This document shows positions 1-6,668 of a stretch of 64,000 nt of DNA, piece by piece. Positions within the stretch are counted from its first letter, which is position 1. Every line of letters starts with the position of its first letter. Below the pieces are notes generated by a model. The model ran no database searches. It saw only the letters and a program-made list of their open reading frames with translations, and had not been told where the DNA came from. The stretch is from an uncultured Opitutia bacterium (GTDB lineage: Bacteria; Verrucomicrobiota; Verrucomicrobiia; Opitutales; Opitutaceae), in the NCBI GenBank assembly GCA_903896015.1, contig CAITWF010000030.1, positions 1 through 64,000 on the forward strand. The letters are read 5' to 3'. Position numbers and translations under genes: made by a program.

Positions 1-217
1 ACTGCGCAATCTGCGCCTGCACCTCGGCCAGCGGCAAGGGCCCGCGCTTCTTCGGGCCCGGCAAGGCGAGCGCGGGCGCACCCGCGCTCGCTCGCTGCCG
101 CCAACGCAGCAGTCGCCGATAACTCAGCTTCAGCGCCGCGCTGGCCGCCCGGGCGCTGACGCCCGTGCCATTTTGCAGTTCCTGGATCATGCGGAGGACT
201 TCGGGGATCGTCTGCGC
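1..217 (-). CDS. second integrase-like frame, partial (orfD, -1 frame)
   Basis: In the -1 frame after the slippery site, 72 codons are open to the window edge. The predicted protein has an HTH-like section (VSARAASAALKLSYRRLLRW) and then a linker with GPKKRGPLPLAEVQAQIAQ. From memory, this linker type precedes the rve catalytic core in a group of PVC-bacteria transposases. The catalytic residues would lie outside the window, so the integrase call is inference. If correct, the element carries two DDE proteins. Confidence 0.45.
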
Positions 218-537
218 TTTTTTTTAGCGCCCGCTCCCTCCATCGCCCGCAGGACGGCCCGGATCTCCGCCGTCTGCTCCGCGACTTTCAGCTTGGCTTC
301 GAGTTCCGCCACCTTCGCCGTCAGGGCCGTTTCCACCGGCGACACTTCCGCCGCTGGCCGCCCCGGGGCTTGATCTTCCAACTGACGCAGCATCGCCCCG
401 AGCCCCCGTTCCTCCCACTCGTAGTAGGTTTTCCGGGAGACCCCGAGCACTGCCGCCGCCTCCGTCACTGTCATCGCTCCGGCACGCACTTTCAGGATCA
501 CTGCCGCGCGCGCCCGCGCTGCCTGTTTGGTCTGCAT
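187..537 (-). CDS. HTH transposase subunit with frameshift site (orfC)
   Basis: A 116-residue protein with an N-terminal HTH (TVTEAAAVLGVSRKTYYEWE, residues 23-42) followed by a coiled-coil-like Glu/Ala/Lys helix around residues 65-95. This resembles OrfA proteins of IS elements, in which the leucine-zipper-like helix mediates multimerisation. It ends in Lys/Arg codons read from an A8 tract. A_AAA_AAG is in the correct register for -1 slippage, which would fuse it to the downstream integrase-like frame. Its natural stop also overlaps a downstream ATG (ATGA at 190-187), so translational coupling is the alternative route to the next frame. Confidence 0.65.
   Translation of the reverse strand: MQTKQAARARAAVILKVRAGAMTVTEAAAVLGVSRKTYYEWEERGLGAMLRQLEDQAPGRPAAEVSPVETALTAKVAELEAKLKVAEQTAEIRAVLRAMEGAGAKKKRRRSPKSSA
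217..225 (-). other. candidate -1 programmed ribosomal frameshift site (A_AAA_AAG)
   Basis: The minus strand has eight A residues followed by G. In the frame of orfC the codons are GCT AAA AAA AAG CGC, so the heptamer A_AAA_AAG is in exact slippery register. This is the heptamer used by E. coli dnaX and many IS3-type elements. Slipping back one base opens at least 72 further codons. No stimulatory stem was modelled. Confidence 0.55.
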
Positions 538-2038
538 GACTCACGGATTCGAGTCGCTCGGGGCCGCCGGTGCAACCTCCTGCAACTGCTCCAGTCGCGC
601 TGTCAGCTTCTCCCGGCCCGCAAGCAATTGCCGCTTCTGCAAGAGCGCCCGCAAGCGCGGCGACAGCGCCGCCCCGTCGGCCAGGTTCGTCCGGCTCTCC
701 AACGCCTGCAGCATCCCCTCCATCCCCCGTTCCTGCCACTGCTGCAGCGTCACGTAGTTGATGCCCATCGTGCGCATCACCTCCGCCGGTTTCACCCGCT
801 CGGTCCAGATTGCCAGGACCGCCTGCGCTTTCTCCGCCGCGGTGGGCGTCGCCGCGTTTGTCGGCCGCACCCGTTTCACCTTCGTCTTTTCCACCGTCGT
901 TTCCTTTTTCGAGGTCATAGCTCATCTCCTGATCGTTCACACTGAGTTTTAGTTTTCCTTTCTCCGCCTTCAGGACGACCGACTGGCCGTCCATCCGACC
1001 CACCAGATAAAAGGGCGCCTTCGGTTGGCCCCGCAGCGCCAGCTCCAGGAGGTTCTCCTGGATGCCGTGCTGGATCGTTTTCTTGATCTCCGAGTGGATC
1101 TCAAAATACCGATCCGCCGGACAGAGGCCGCCGATCCCCTGATGCGGCCGGCGATGGTTGTAGTATTTGACCCACAGGCGCAGGCGCTCCCGCGCCGACT
1201 CGAACGAGTCAAACTGCGCCCGGACCAAAAACTCCTGCCACATCGTCGCCCAGAACCGCTCCACCTTGCCGAGCGTCATCGGGTGCTGCGGCCGCGACAC
1301 CAGATGCGCGACCCGGTCCTTCGTGAGTTCGACTGCGAAGCGGCTTTTCCCCCGCCAGTTGGTATATTGCCGCCCACGGTCGGTCAGCATTTCCTTCGGC
1401 GGGTGGTATTCCCCGACCGCCACCCGGTAGGTCTCGATCACCGCCTCCGCCGTCGGGCTGCGGTACAGATCGAACCCCACGATGTACCGCGAGTAGTCGT
1501 CCATGAACGCCACGATGTAGGCGTATTTGCCGCCGAGGCGGAACGTGAACAGATCGCTCTGCCACATCTGATTCGGCGTCGCCCGTTCGAAGAACCGCGG
1601 CCGCGTCAGGTTGCGCCGGGCTTTCGCCGCCGGGTCCATCAGCTGCGCCTCGTGCAGCGTCTTACGCACCGTCTCCGGGCTGGCCTGGAGGAAGAACCAC
1701 CGCCGCAGCGCGTCGGCGATTTTCTTCACGCCGAACAATCGGTTCGTGCGTTTCAGCTCGACGATTTTCTCCAACACCGCAGGCGCAAGCCGGCGCCCCT
1801 GCTGGGGCGCCGGCTTACGCCGTAACCCAGCTTCGCCCTCTTTGCGGTAGTCCCGCACCCACACCGCTAGCGTGCTTTGGCTGACTCCGGTCTCTGCCAC
1901 CACGAGCGGTTGCGGGAACCCTTCCTGCACGTGCAACCGCACCGCCCTCAGCTTCTCGTCGAACGTATATCGACGCGTCTTCGGAGTGGTCCGCGGTTCG
2001 CGGACCACCTTGCTTTCCACTACCTCTTTCGTTTCCAT
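224..2038 (-). CDS. DDE transposase / integrase-core protein (orfA of the element)
   Basis: An rve/DDE transposase. Residues 25-65 form an HTH of the IS481/IS3 type. The integrase core follows with the triad D162 (QSDLF), D220 (TDRGRQY) and E260 (GKVERFW), and the usual YNHRRPHQ motif at 293-300. The ATG at 2038 is preceded by AAGGAG at suitable spacing. The open frame runs 604 codons, but everything after about residue 372 (downstream of ~920) is Gly/Ala/Asp-rich and lies over the next two HTH genes, so it is probably an unterminated GC-rich tail or non-functional overlap. The protein of biological interest is likely about 370-385 residues. The frame stops with a TAA that is part of the A8 slippery region. 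Upstream lies an RBS-masking hairpin. Confidence 0.8.
   Translation of the reverse strand: METKEVVESKVVREPRTTPKTRRYTFDEKLRAVRLHVQEGFPQPLVVAETGVSQSTLAVWVRDYRKEGEAGLRRKPAPQQGRRLAPAVLEKIVELKRTNRLFGVKKIADALRRWFFLQASPETVRKTLHEAQLMDPAAKARRNLTRPRFFERATPNQMWQSDLFTFRLGGKYAYIVAFMDDYSRYIVGFDLYRSPTAEAVIETYRVAVGEYHPPKEMLTDRGRQYTNWRGKSRFAVELTKDRVAHLVSRPQHPMTLGKVERFWATMWQEFLVRAQFDSFESARERLRLWVKYYNHRRPHQGIGGLCPADRYFEIHSEIKKTIQHGIQENLLELALRGQPKAPFYLVGRMDGQSVVLKAEKGKLKLSVNDQEMSYDLEKGNDGGKDEGETGAADKRGDAHRGGESAGGPGNLDRAGETGGGDAHDGHQLRDAAAVAGTGDGGDAAGVGEPDEPGRRGGAVAALAGALAEAAIACGPGEADSATGAVAGGCTGGPERLESVSHADQTGSAGARGSDPESACRSDDSDGGGGSARGLPENLLRVGGTGARGDAASVGRSSPGAASGGSVAGGNGPDGEGGGTRSQAESRGADGGDPGRPAGDGGSGR
541..918 (-). 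CDS. small HTH protein of the element (orfB)
   Basis: A 125-residue protein with a basic, Thr/Lys-rich N-terminus and a homeodomain-like HTH around residues 30-70 (the stretch EVMRTMGINYVTLQQWQERG), followed by a Leu/Arg/Glu-rich helical tail. The ATG at 918 sits inside the end of the transposase frame and has an AGGAG ribosome site 7 nt upstream, which supports real translation. It stops 3 nt before the ATG of the next HTH gene, so the two are probably translated together. The role is likely DNA-end recognition or regulation for the element; I do not recognise a named family. Confidence 0.6.
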   Translation of the reverse strand: MTSKKETTVEKTKVKRVRPTNAATPTAAEKAQAVLAIWTERVKPAEVMRTMGINYVTLQQWQERGMEGMLQALESRTNLADGAALSPRLRALLQKRQLLAGREKLTARLEQLQEVAPAAPSDSNP

Positions 2039-2039
2039 C

Positions 2040-2069
2040 GTAACACTCCTTCTTTCAATGAAGTGTTAC
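2040..2069 (-). promoter_or_regulatory. RBS-masking hairpin before transposase start
   Basis: A perfect 8-bp inverted repeat (GTAACACT / AGTGTTAC, 14-nt loop) ends one base before the transposase ATG. The second arm overlaps the AAGGAG ribosome site. Read-through transcripts from outside would fold and hide the RBS, as known for IS10/IS50-type elements. The regulatory role is inference; the repeat is seen directly. Confidence 0.5.
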
Positions 2070-2112
2070 CCAGTTTCGTCGCTAGCTTACGTCCATGATC
2101 TGGTAGTTAGCA

Positions 2113-2803
2113 CATGGATCAGAACCTGATTGGTGGCGAGTTCCCCACGGAAGGTGCCATAGTTATCCGTGCGATGAAGCAGACGGTATGTATCCTTGTA
2201 GAGGGTAGCGGGCTCGGTCTGAAAGTTGATGATGCCCGCCGGATTGGCGCTGCCGAAAAGAATCGAGTTGGCGCCGGCCGACAACGTAATGCGGTCGGTA
2301 TTGTAGCCGTCTGATGGCGGCATGTATTCGCCGACCGCCGAGGTGAAGAAATTGCGGCCGATGGATTCGGTAAAGATTCCACGGATGTTGAAGCGCTGGG
2401 CGCGGAACGGCCCGGACCCGTCACCCACGGCGACCTGACTCGATTCCTTCTCGGTGCTGGGCAGAAAATTCGCCAAGTCCATCACGTTCGAAATTCCGAG
2501 GTCGTTGATGAAATCCTTCGAAATCTCCGTAATGGACGCGCCAACGTCTCCAACGTCGGACCGCAGGCGCGTTCCAGCCAGGGTATCTTTGACCTTGTAG
2601 CCGGTCCCCGAGGTTTCGGTAACACTGAACGGCGAAAGTTCGACCACTTCCTCCGCCGTCTTCGCGGTAGGACTAGCCACAGGCGCCTGCTGCGCAACGA
2701 GGAGGAACGGAGTGAGGCACAGGCCGACACAAGCGGCTTTTGCCACAGTCATGGTTTTGGGCTGAAGGGGAAGGTTTCGTGGGGTTCCAATGGCGGATTT
2801 CAT
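2113..2803 (-). pseudogene. TonB-dependent receptor, 3'-truncated by the element
   Basis: The N-terminal about 230 residues of an outer-membrane TonB-dependent receptor: a signal peptide after a basic start, then EEVVELSPFSVTE (Ton-box region typical of Opitutaceae), and a plug domain with GTRLRSDVGDVGASI, FNIRGIFTE and ITLSAGANSILFGSANPAG. The frame matches the family until 'ELATNQVLI' and then enters the insertion element, ending at a fortuitous stop at 2087. The whole beta-barrel (normally 600-700 further residues) is missing, so the gene cannot make a functional receptor. The remaining part, if it survives, lies beyond the element's other end. Confidence 0.85.
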
Positions 2804-3130
2804 AATTCGTGATTGCTTCTCACTGGCAGATTGCGGGTGGGTTTGGGATTGAGCGGGTCACGATCAATCGAGGGGTTTTCGCGAACACCTGCTAGAAGCA
2901 GGAACGCGTCGTTCCCGTCGCGAAAAAAGCAGCGGTTAGCAGAAAGTTTAGTGGGATAGTTTAGTGTCGCTGAAGGCCGCCCAACTGTGCCGTCTATGCT
3001 AGCAAGCGAAAAACTCCCGATTGGCCCCAGCACCTAATCCGAGACTTTCCATCGTTCCAAAATGGAACGTCATGGGAACAGCGGCGCCCCGTTGCTTGAC
3101 ACGGTGAGTCACATTGAACACTTTTGAGTC
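2804..3130. promoter_or_regulatory. divergent intergenic region with direct repeats and two candidate operators
   Basis: No gene is seen in these 327 bases. Three symmetric or repeated motifs stand out. AGTTTAGTG occurs twice (2945-2953 and 2958-2966, 13-bp spacing), nearer the truncated receptor. A perfect palindrome with arms CGTTCCA/TGGAACG occupies 3053-3069. TGAGTCA occurs at 3105-3111 and again at 3125-3131, exactly 20 bp apart, the second overlapping the antitoxin ATG. The last pair suits a ribbon-helix-helix antitoxin binding one face of the helix. TTGACA at 3096-3101 could be the -35 of the toxin-antitoxin promoter, but the -10 is weak. Confidence 0.4.
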
Positions 3131-3433
3131 ATGGCAACTATTCAAATCCGAACACGCATCGATCGGAACCTGAAGAAAAAGAGCGACGATTTGCTGAAGG
3201 AACTTGGGCTAGATGCCGGGTCATTTGTCTCCATGGCGCTGACCCAACTCGTCAATCGTCGCGGGCTCCCTTTTGCGGTCACCGAGTCAGATGCGGGCTA
3301 CTTTGCGTCGGAATATGGGGTTACTGCCGCCCAAAGCATCAAGGCGGGCGCTGCCATGCAGCGGGAGAGCGACCGTGCTCGTCGCACGGGTAAACTGCGC
3401 GAGATTACCGAGCTAGCCGACCTCGCCCCATGA
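3131..3433 (+). CDS. RelB/DinJ-family antitoxin
   Basis: A 100-residue protein. Its N-terminal half (IQIRTRIDRNLKKKSDDLLK, then ELGLDAGSFVSMALTQLVNRRGLPF) is the classic RelB/DinJ ribbon-helix-helix DNA-binding module. The C-terminal half is a charged helix expected to wrap and neutralise the toxin. The start follows directly from the HTH/RHH alignment. The stop overlaps the next gene's start (ATGA), the standard arrangement for a type II pair. It probably represses its own promoter through the TGAGTCA repeats that touch its start codon. Confidence 0.85.
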   Translation: MATIQIRTRIDRNLKKKSDDLLKELGLDAGSFVSMALTQLVNRRGLPFAVTESDAGYFASEYGVTAAQSIKAGAAMQRESDRARRTGKLREITELADLAP

Positions 3434-3696
3434 AGTTGCTGGCGACGCCGCGCTTCCTGGCAAGCATTCCGGCTCACCGACGCGAGGAGGTATTAGCCGC
3501 CATGAGGGCTGCAGATGCCGCTTATGGCCAACCCCACCTGCACGCCGGGGTGGGGCTCAGACGCATCCAACCGTTCATGGAATGTCGCTGCGGGCTGGAT
3601 CTGCGGTTAGTTTTTCAGCGGGAGGGACAAGCTCTCGTATTCCACCTCTGCGGAACGCATGATGAGATCGAATCCTTCCTAAAGAACCGACGGTAA
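3430..3696 (+). CDS. RelE/ParE-superfamily-like toxin
   Basis: An 88-residue basic protein translationally coupled to the antitoxin. The pattern GVGLRRIQPFMECRCGLDLR, then LVFQREGQALVFHLCGTHDEI, fits the RelE/ParE beta-sheet core, where Arg and a C-terminal His/Glu contact the target. It would be a ribosome-dependent mRNA interferase or a gyrase poison; the sequence alone does not say which. The assignment rests on size, position after RelB/DinJ and the Arg-rich sheet. I did not see the exact catalytic set of E. coli RelE. Confidence 0.7.
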   Translation: MKLLATPRFLASIPAHRREEVLAAMRAADAAYGQPHLHAGVGLRRIQPFMECRCGLDLRLVFQREGQALVFHLCGTHDEIESFLKNRR

Positions 3697-3999
3697 ACCG
3701 CATCACCCCACGCTCTCTAGCGTCGCGAGAAAGTCGCGTCCCAGAAGGTCATCGAAACGCCGAAAGACCCGTAAACAGTGGACCGACGAACATGCGAACA
3801 GGATCTTCAAAGAATCAGGGCCGAGCGATTCTTGCCGTATCCGAGAAAATAAACACACAGGTTGCCCACAGGTTGCCCAATGAGCTGTTTTTGGCTTCAA
3901 CTCGTCGCAACTTTCTACTCTCATCTTCTCGTCCGAAAACATTAACCATCAACTAAGTCCGCGCGAACAAAGCGACTTAGCTTCAAGGCGGGATCCGGA
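3697..3999. other. non-coding island end with short repeats
   Basis: No convincing gene. A possible 79-codon minus-strand frame at 3703-3942 shows no domain. The stretch contains an 11-bp tandem repeat (ACAGGTTGCCC at 3857-3867 and 3868-3878) and an inverted repeat CTAAGTC/GACTTAG (3953-3959 and 3974-3980) just before the tRNA-like sequence. Such repeats near an att site are compatible with integrase arm or excisionase sites; this is inference only. Confidence 0.4.
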
Positions 4000-4022
4000 T
4001 TCAAATCCTATCCTCTCCGCCA
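4000..4022 (+). other. tRNA-Ser 3'-end fragment, candidate att site
   Basis: The 23 bases begin with the T-loop TTCAAAT, continue with a T-stem 3' arm CCTAT, then acceptor 3' strand CCTCTCC, discriminator G and CCA. This is the 3' end of a tRNA with GGAGAGG acceptor stem, typical of tRNA-Ser. The bases before the T-loop do not pair with CCTAT, and no GGAGAGG occurs in the preceding 90 bases, so the 5' three-quarters are absent. Site-specific integrases commonly cross over in the T-arm and leave such a fragment at the distal end of the island. Confidence 0.6.
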
Positions 4023-4025
4023 GGA

Positions 4026-5390
4026 CTATCCGCCCCAGACCGTCTTAACGTTCTGGAAGGCGCGGAGGCCACCGACGCCAAGTTCGCGACCGAAGCCGCT
4101 CTGCTTCGCGCCGCCAAACGGCAGCGCCGGATCGGAACGCACAAAATCATTTACCGCGATCGTGCCCGCGATGATCTGTGGAATGATTCGCCGCGCCCGC
4201 GTTCGGCTGCGCGTGAAGATCGTGGCGCCGAGTCCATAGGCTGTCGCGTTGGCGAGACGGATCGCGTCGGCCTCGTCGCGCGCCGCGACGATTGCCGCGA
4301 CGGGGCCAAACAGTTCCTCGTCGAACGCCGGCATCCCGGGAACGACATCGGTCAGGACGGTCGGCGGGTAGAAAAATCCCGCGCCCGGTTGCGGTGCACC
4401 GCCGAGGAGCACACGCGCGCCTCGCCGCACGCTCGCCTGCACCTGCGCGTGTAATTTATCGCGAAGGTCGGCACGGGCGAGCGGCCCGATGTCCGTCGCC
4501 GGATCGGTCGGATCGCCGACGCGACGCGCGGCCATTCGCGCGACAAATTTCCGCTCGAACTCTCGCCGCACGGGGCGCGTGACGATGAAGCGTTTCGCGC
4601 AGATGCAGCTTTGGCCGGAGTTGAGCAGGCGCGCTGTCGCGCATGTCTCCGCCGTCGCGTCGAGATCGGCGTCGTCGAAGATGAGCGCAGGATCGCTGCC
4701 GCCGAGTTCGAAGACGCCCGGCTTGAGCGAGGCGCCTGCGAGCGCCGCGACACTGCGGCCCGCCGCGGTGCTGCCCGTGAGCGTGACCGCGCCCACGCGC
4801 GGATCGGCGAGCAATCCGCCGACGGGCGACGTATCGGTGAGCAGCACCTGAAAGAGACCTGTCGGGAGACCTGCGTCCGTGAAGATTTTGTCGAGCGCAC
4901 GCGAGCAGCCGGGTAGGTTGGGCGCGTGTTTGAGGAGGAGCGCGTTGCCGCCCATCAGTGCGGGCAGCGCGGCGCGGAAGACCTGCCAGAACGGAAAATT
5001 CCATGGCATGATCGCGAGAACGACGCCGACGGGTTCGAACGTCACGCGCGTGTTCGCCGGCGCACCCGGTGGGTGTTCGTCCGCGAGCCAGCGTGGGCCA
5101 TACAACGCGTAGAATTCGCAGCCGAGCGCCGTCTTGTCGATCTCGGCAAGTGATTGGGTGATCGGTTTGCCCATCTCGGCGGTGGCGAGCGCCGCGAGTT
5201 CCTCGCGGCGCGCTCGGAGCACGCGCGCGAGAGCTTGGAGGTAGCGCGCCCGCACGGCGGGATTCTGTTCACGCCACGCACGCTGCGCAGCGTTTGCGCG
5301 ATCGATGGCATACCCGAGATCGGCGCGGGTATGCCCCGGATAGCTAGCGAGCCGCTGGCCGTTGGCCGGATTGATTGAAACAAATCGCAT
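4026..5390 (-). CDS. NAD(P)-dependent aldehyde dehydrogenase (succinate-semialdehyde type)
   Basis: A 454-residue ALDH-superfamily enzyme that oxidises an aldehyde to the acid with NAD(P)+. Visible catalytic residues are N131 (PWN), K154, E228 in FELGG and C262 in NSGQSC. The short form starting SINPANG resembles succinate-semialdehyde and alpha-ketoglutarate-semialdehyde dehydrogenases. The ATG at 5390 begins the family homology; the frame is open further upstream but would run under the regulator. It is divergent from the LacI-family gene, 112 bp apart. With the DHDPS-family lyase downstream, a non-phosphorylative sugar-acid route ending in a semialdehyde is a plausible context. It begins 3 bp after the tRNA-Ser fragment. 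Confidence 0.85.
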   Translation of the reverse strand: MRFVSINPANGQRLASYPGHTRADLGYAIDRANAAQRAWREQNPAVRARYLQALARVLRARREELAALATAEMGKPITQSLAEIDKTALGCEFYALYGPRWLADEHPPGAPANTRVTFEPVGVVLAIMPWNFPFWQVFRAALPALMGGNALLLKHAPNLPGCSRALDKIFTDAGLPTGLFQVLLTDTSPVGGLLADPRVGAVTLTGSTAAGRSVAALAGASLKPGVFELGGSDPALIFDDADLDATAETCATARLLNSGQSCICAKRFIVTRPVRREFERKFVARMAARRVGDPTDPATDIGPLARADLRDKLHAQVQASVRRGARVLLGGAPQPGAGFFYPPTVLTDVVPGMPAFDEELFGPVAAIVAARDEADAIRLANATAYGLGATIFTRSRTRARRIIPQIIAGTIAVNDFVRSDPALPFGGAKQSGFGRELGVGGLRAFQNVKTVWGG

Positions 5391-5502
5391 GGTCGAACTG
5401 TCGCCGGGTCGCGTGCGGTGACAAATGGAAATCTGGCGCGCGCACAACAGTGCCGCGATTTCTGCAAGAGACCACTTGCGGCGCATGGTGGGTTCGTGCG
5501 TG

Positions 5503-6546
5503 ATGCGCGCCATGGCTCGCGGCGAAAAACGTCCGGTGACAGTGCGCACGATCGCAGAACACGTGGGTGTTTCGACGGCGGCGGTGTCGACCGTGCTGGC
5601 GAACCGCCACGAGGAGCGTCGCCTCGCACCGGCCACAGTGGAAAAAATCCGCCAGGCGGTCCGTGATCTCGGTTACGTCCCCAACGTAGCCGGGCGCCGC
5701 CTCCGCGCGCACGACCCTGGTGTGCGTCATATCGATCTTGGCATTCTCACGACGTATGAAGCACCGTTGTTTTTGGTGAGCCGTGCCCTGCGCCAGGTGC
5801 AGCGGATGGCCGATGCGCGCACTGGGCCCGGTCGCCGCTTCTCGGTATCGATCGGTATGTATCACGCGGGGCGTCTGCGCGAGATGCCCGGCCTGCTCGA
5901 TGCGAGCCGTTGCAACGGCGTGATTGTCACGAACACGCTGCCGGAAGACGACGCGTTCCTCGCGTCGGTCACACTGCCTTACGCGGTGGTCGTGCTCGGC
6001 CGGCGCATCGCGAATTATTGCTGCGTGATTGAGACGCCGGGGGAGAGCGGCCGGCGCGCGGCGGAAATACTGCTCGCGGCACGGCGCGAGCACTTCGTCG
6101 TGCTCACGCCGGCGCTGCTCACGCAGAGCACGGCGGAACGCGCGGAGGCTTTTGCGGCGCTGGTTCTGGAGCGCACAGGCCGCCCGGTCACGCGCGTGAT
6201 CGCCGGCGGTTTTACGCCGGCCAACGCCGCCGACGCGATGCGGGCGCACCTCGCGGCTGGCCGCGGCTGCGATGCGCTTTACGCGGTCACGGACAGTCTC
6301 GCGCTCGGCGCCTACCAGGCGATCAAGGATGGTAACCGCCGGATCCCGCGCGACGTCGCGGTCGTCGGAGTCGGCGATCACGAGCACGCCGACTTTTTTG
6401 ATCCGCCGCTGACGTGTGTCGGACCGGCGAACGATGCGGTTGTCGAGCACGTCGTCACCTGGCTTTTTCACCTCATGAATCACCGGCGCGTGAAGCCCGC
6501 GGAGGTGCACGTGGCGCCATCGGTGGTGATGCGGGCTTCGACGTAA
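5503..6546 (+). CDS. LacI/GalR-family transcriptional regulator
   Basis: The N-terminal HTH reads VTVRTIAEHVGVSTAAVSTV and is followed by the hinge-type sequence DLGYVPNVAGRRLR. A periplasmic-binding-protein-like effector domain fills the rest and ends with the conserved VAVVGVGDHEHADFFDPPLT segment. The start was chosen a dozen residues before the HTH; ATGs at 5425, 5485 and 5512 are alternatives. It probably controls the TonB receptor operon that begins 122 bp downstream, since a perfect palindrome lies in that gap, and perhaps the divergent aldehyde dehydrogenase. The inducer is unknown, presumably the substrate imported by the operon. Confidence 0.85.
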   Translation: MRAMARGEKRPVTVRTIAEHVGVSTAAVSTVLANRHEERRLAPATVEKIRQAVRDLGYVPNVAGRRLRAHDPGVRHIDLGILTTYEAPLFLVSRALRQVQRMADARTGPGRRFSVSIGMYHAGRLREMPGLLDASRCNGVIVTNTLPEDDAFLASVTLPYAVVVLGRRIANYCCVIETPGESGRRAAEILLAARREHFVVLTPALLTQSTAERAEAFAALVLERTGRPVTRVIAGGFTPANAADAMRAHLAAGRGCDALYAVTDSLALGAYQAIKDGNRRIPRDVAVVGVGDHEHADFFDPPLTCVGPANDAVVEHVVTWLFHLMNHRRVKPAEVHVAPSVVMRAST

Positions 6547-6566
6547 GGGAAATTTTTCGCTTGCTC

Positions 6567-6580
6567 CTAAATCGATTTAG
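6567..6580. promoter_or_regulatory. LacI-type operator, perfect palindrome CTAAATCGATTTAG
   Basis: A 14-bp perfect palindrome with a central CG, the hallmark of LacI/GalR operators, in an AT-rich patch between the regulator stop and the TonB receptor start. Its position about 90 bp before the receptor ATG suits repression of the operon promoter. No matching site was found in the regulator/aldehyde dehydrogenase gap. Confidence 0.6.
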
Positions 6581-6668
6581 CATTTTTCCCGACGGCGTTG
6601 GTTAACCCGTCAGACCCCCCGCCCAGCGCACGCCGTGTGCCGGCACCCGCTCAAACCCTGCTTCCGCC

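Larger units (their letters stand above)
1..2112 (-). mobile_element. multi-gene insertion element, right part (left end outside window)
   Basis: Four tightly packed minus-strand reading frames read from about 2038 towards position 1: a DDE-type transposase, two small HTH proteins, and a second integrase-like frame entered after a slippery site. The right boundary is placed near 2112-2114 because the TonB receptor reading frame to the right is colinear with its family up to 'ATNQVLI' and then changes to unrelated sequence. On the minus strand the element would begin with TG(TG)CTAAC. The other terminus and any target duplication lie outside the window, so family assignment (IS481/IS3-like DDE chemistry) is tentative. 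Confidence 0.75.

Noticed and set aside
3703-3942. 79-codon minus-strand frame next to the toxin gene
   Set aside because: No recognised domain, no ribosome site, crosses the 11-bp tandem repeat.
5344-6510. Minus-strand open frame of 388 codons opposite the LacI-family gene
   Set aside because: The plus strand carries an unmistakable LacI protein; the antisense frame is Arg/Ala/His-rich without motifs.
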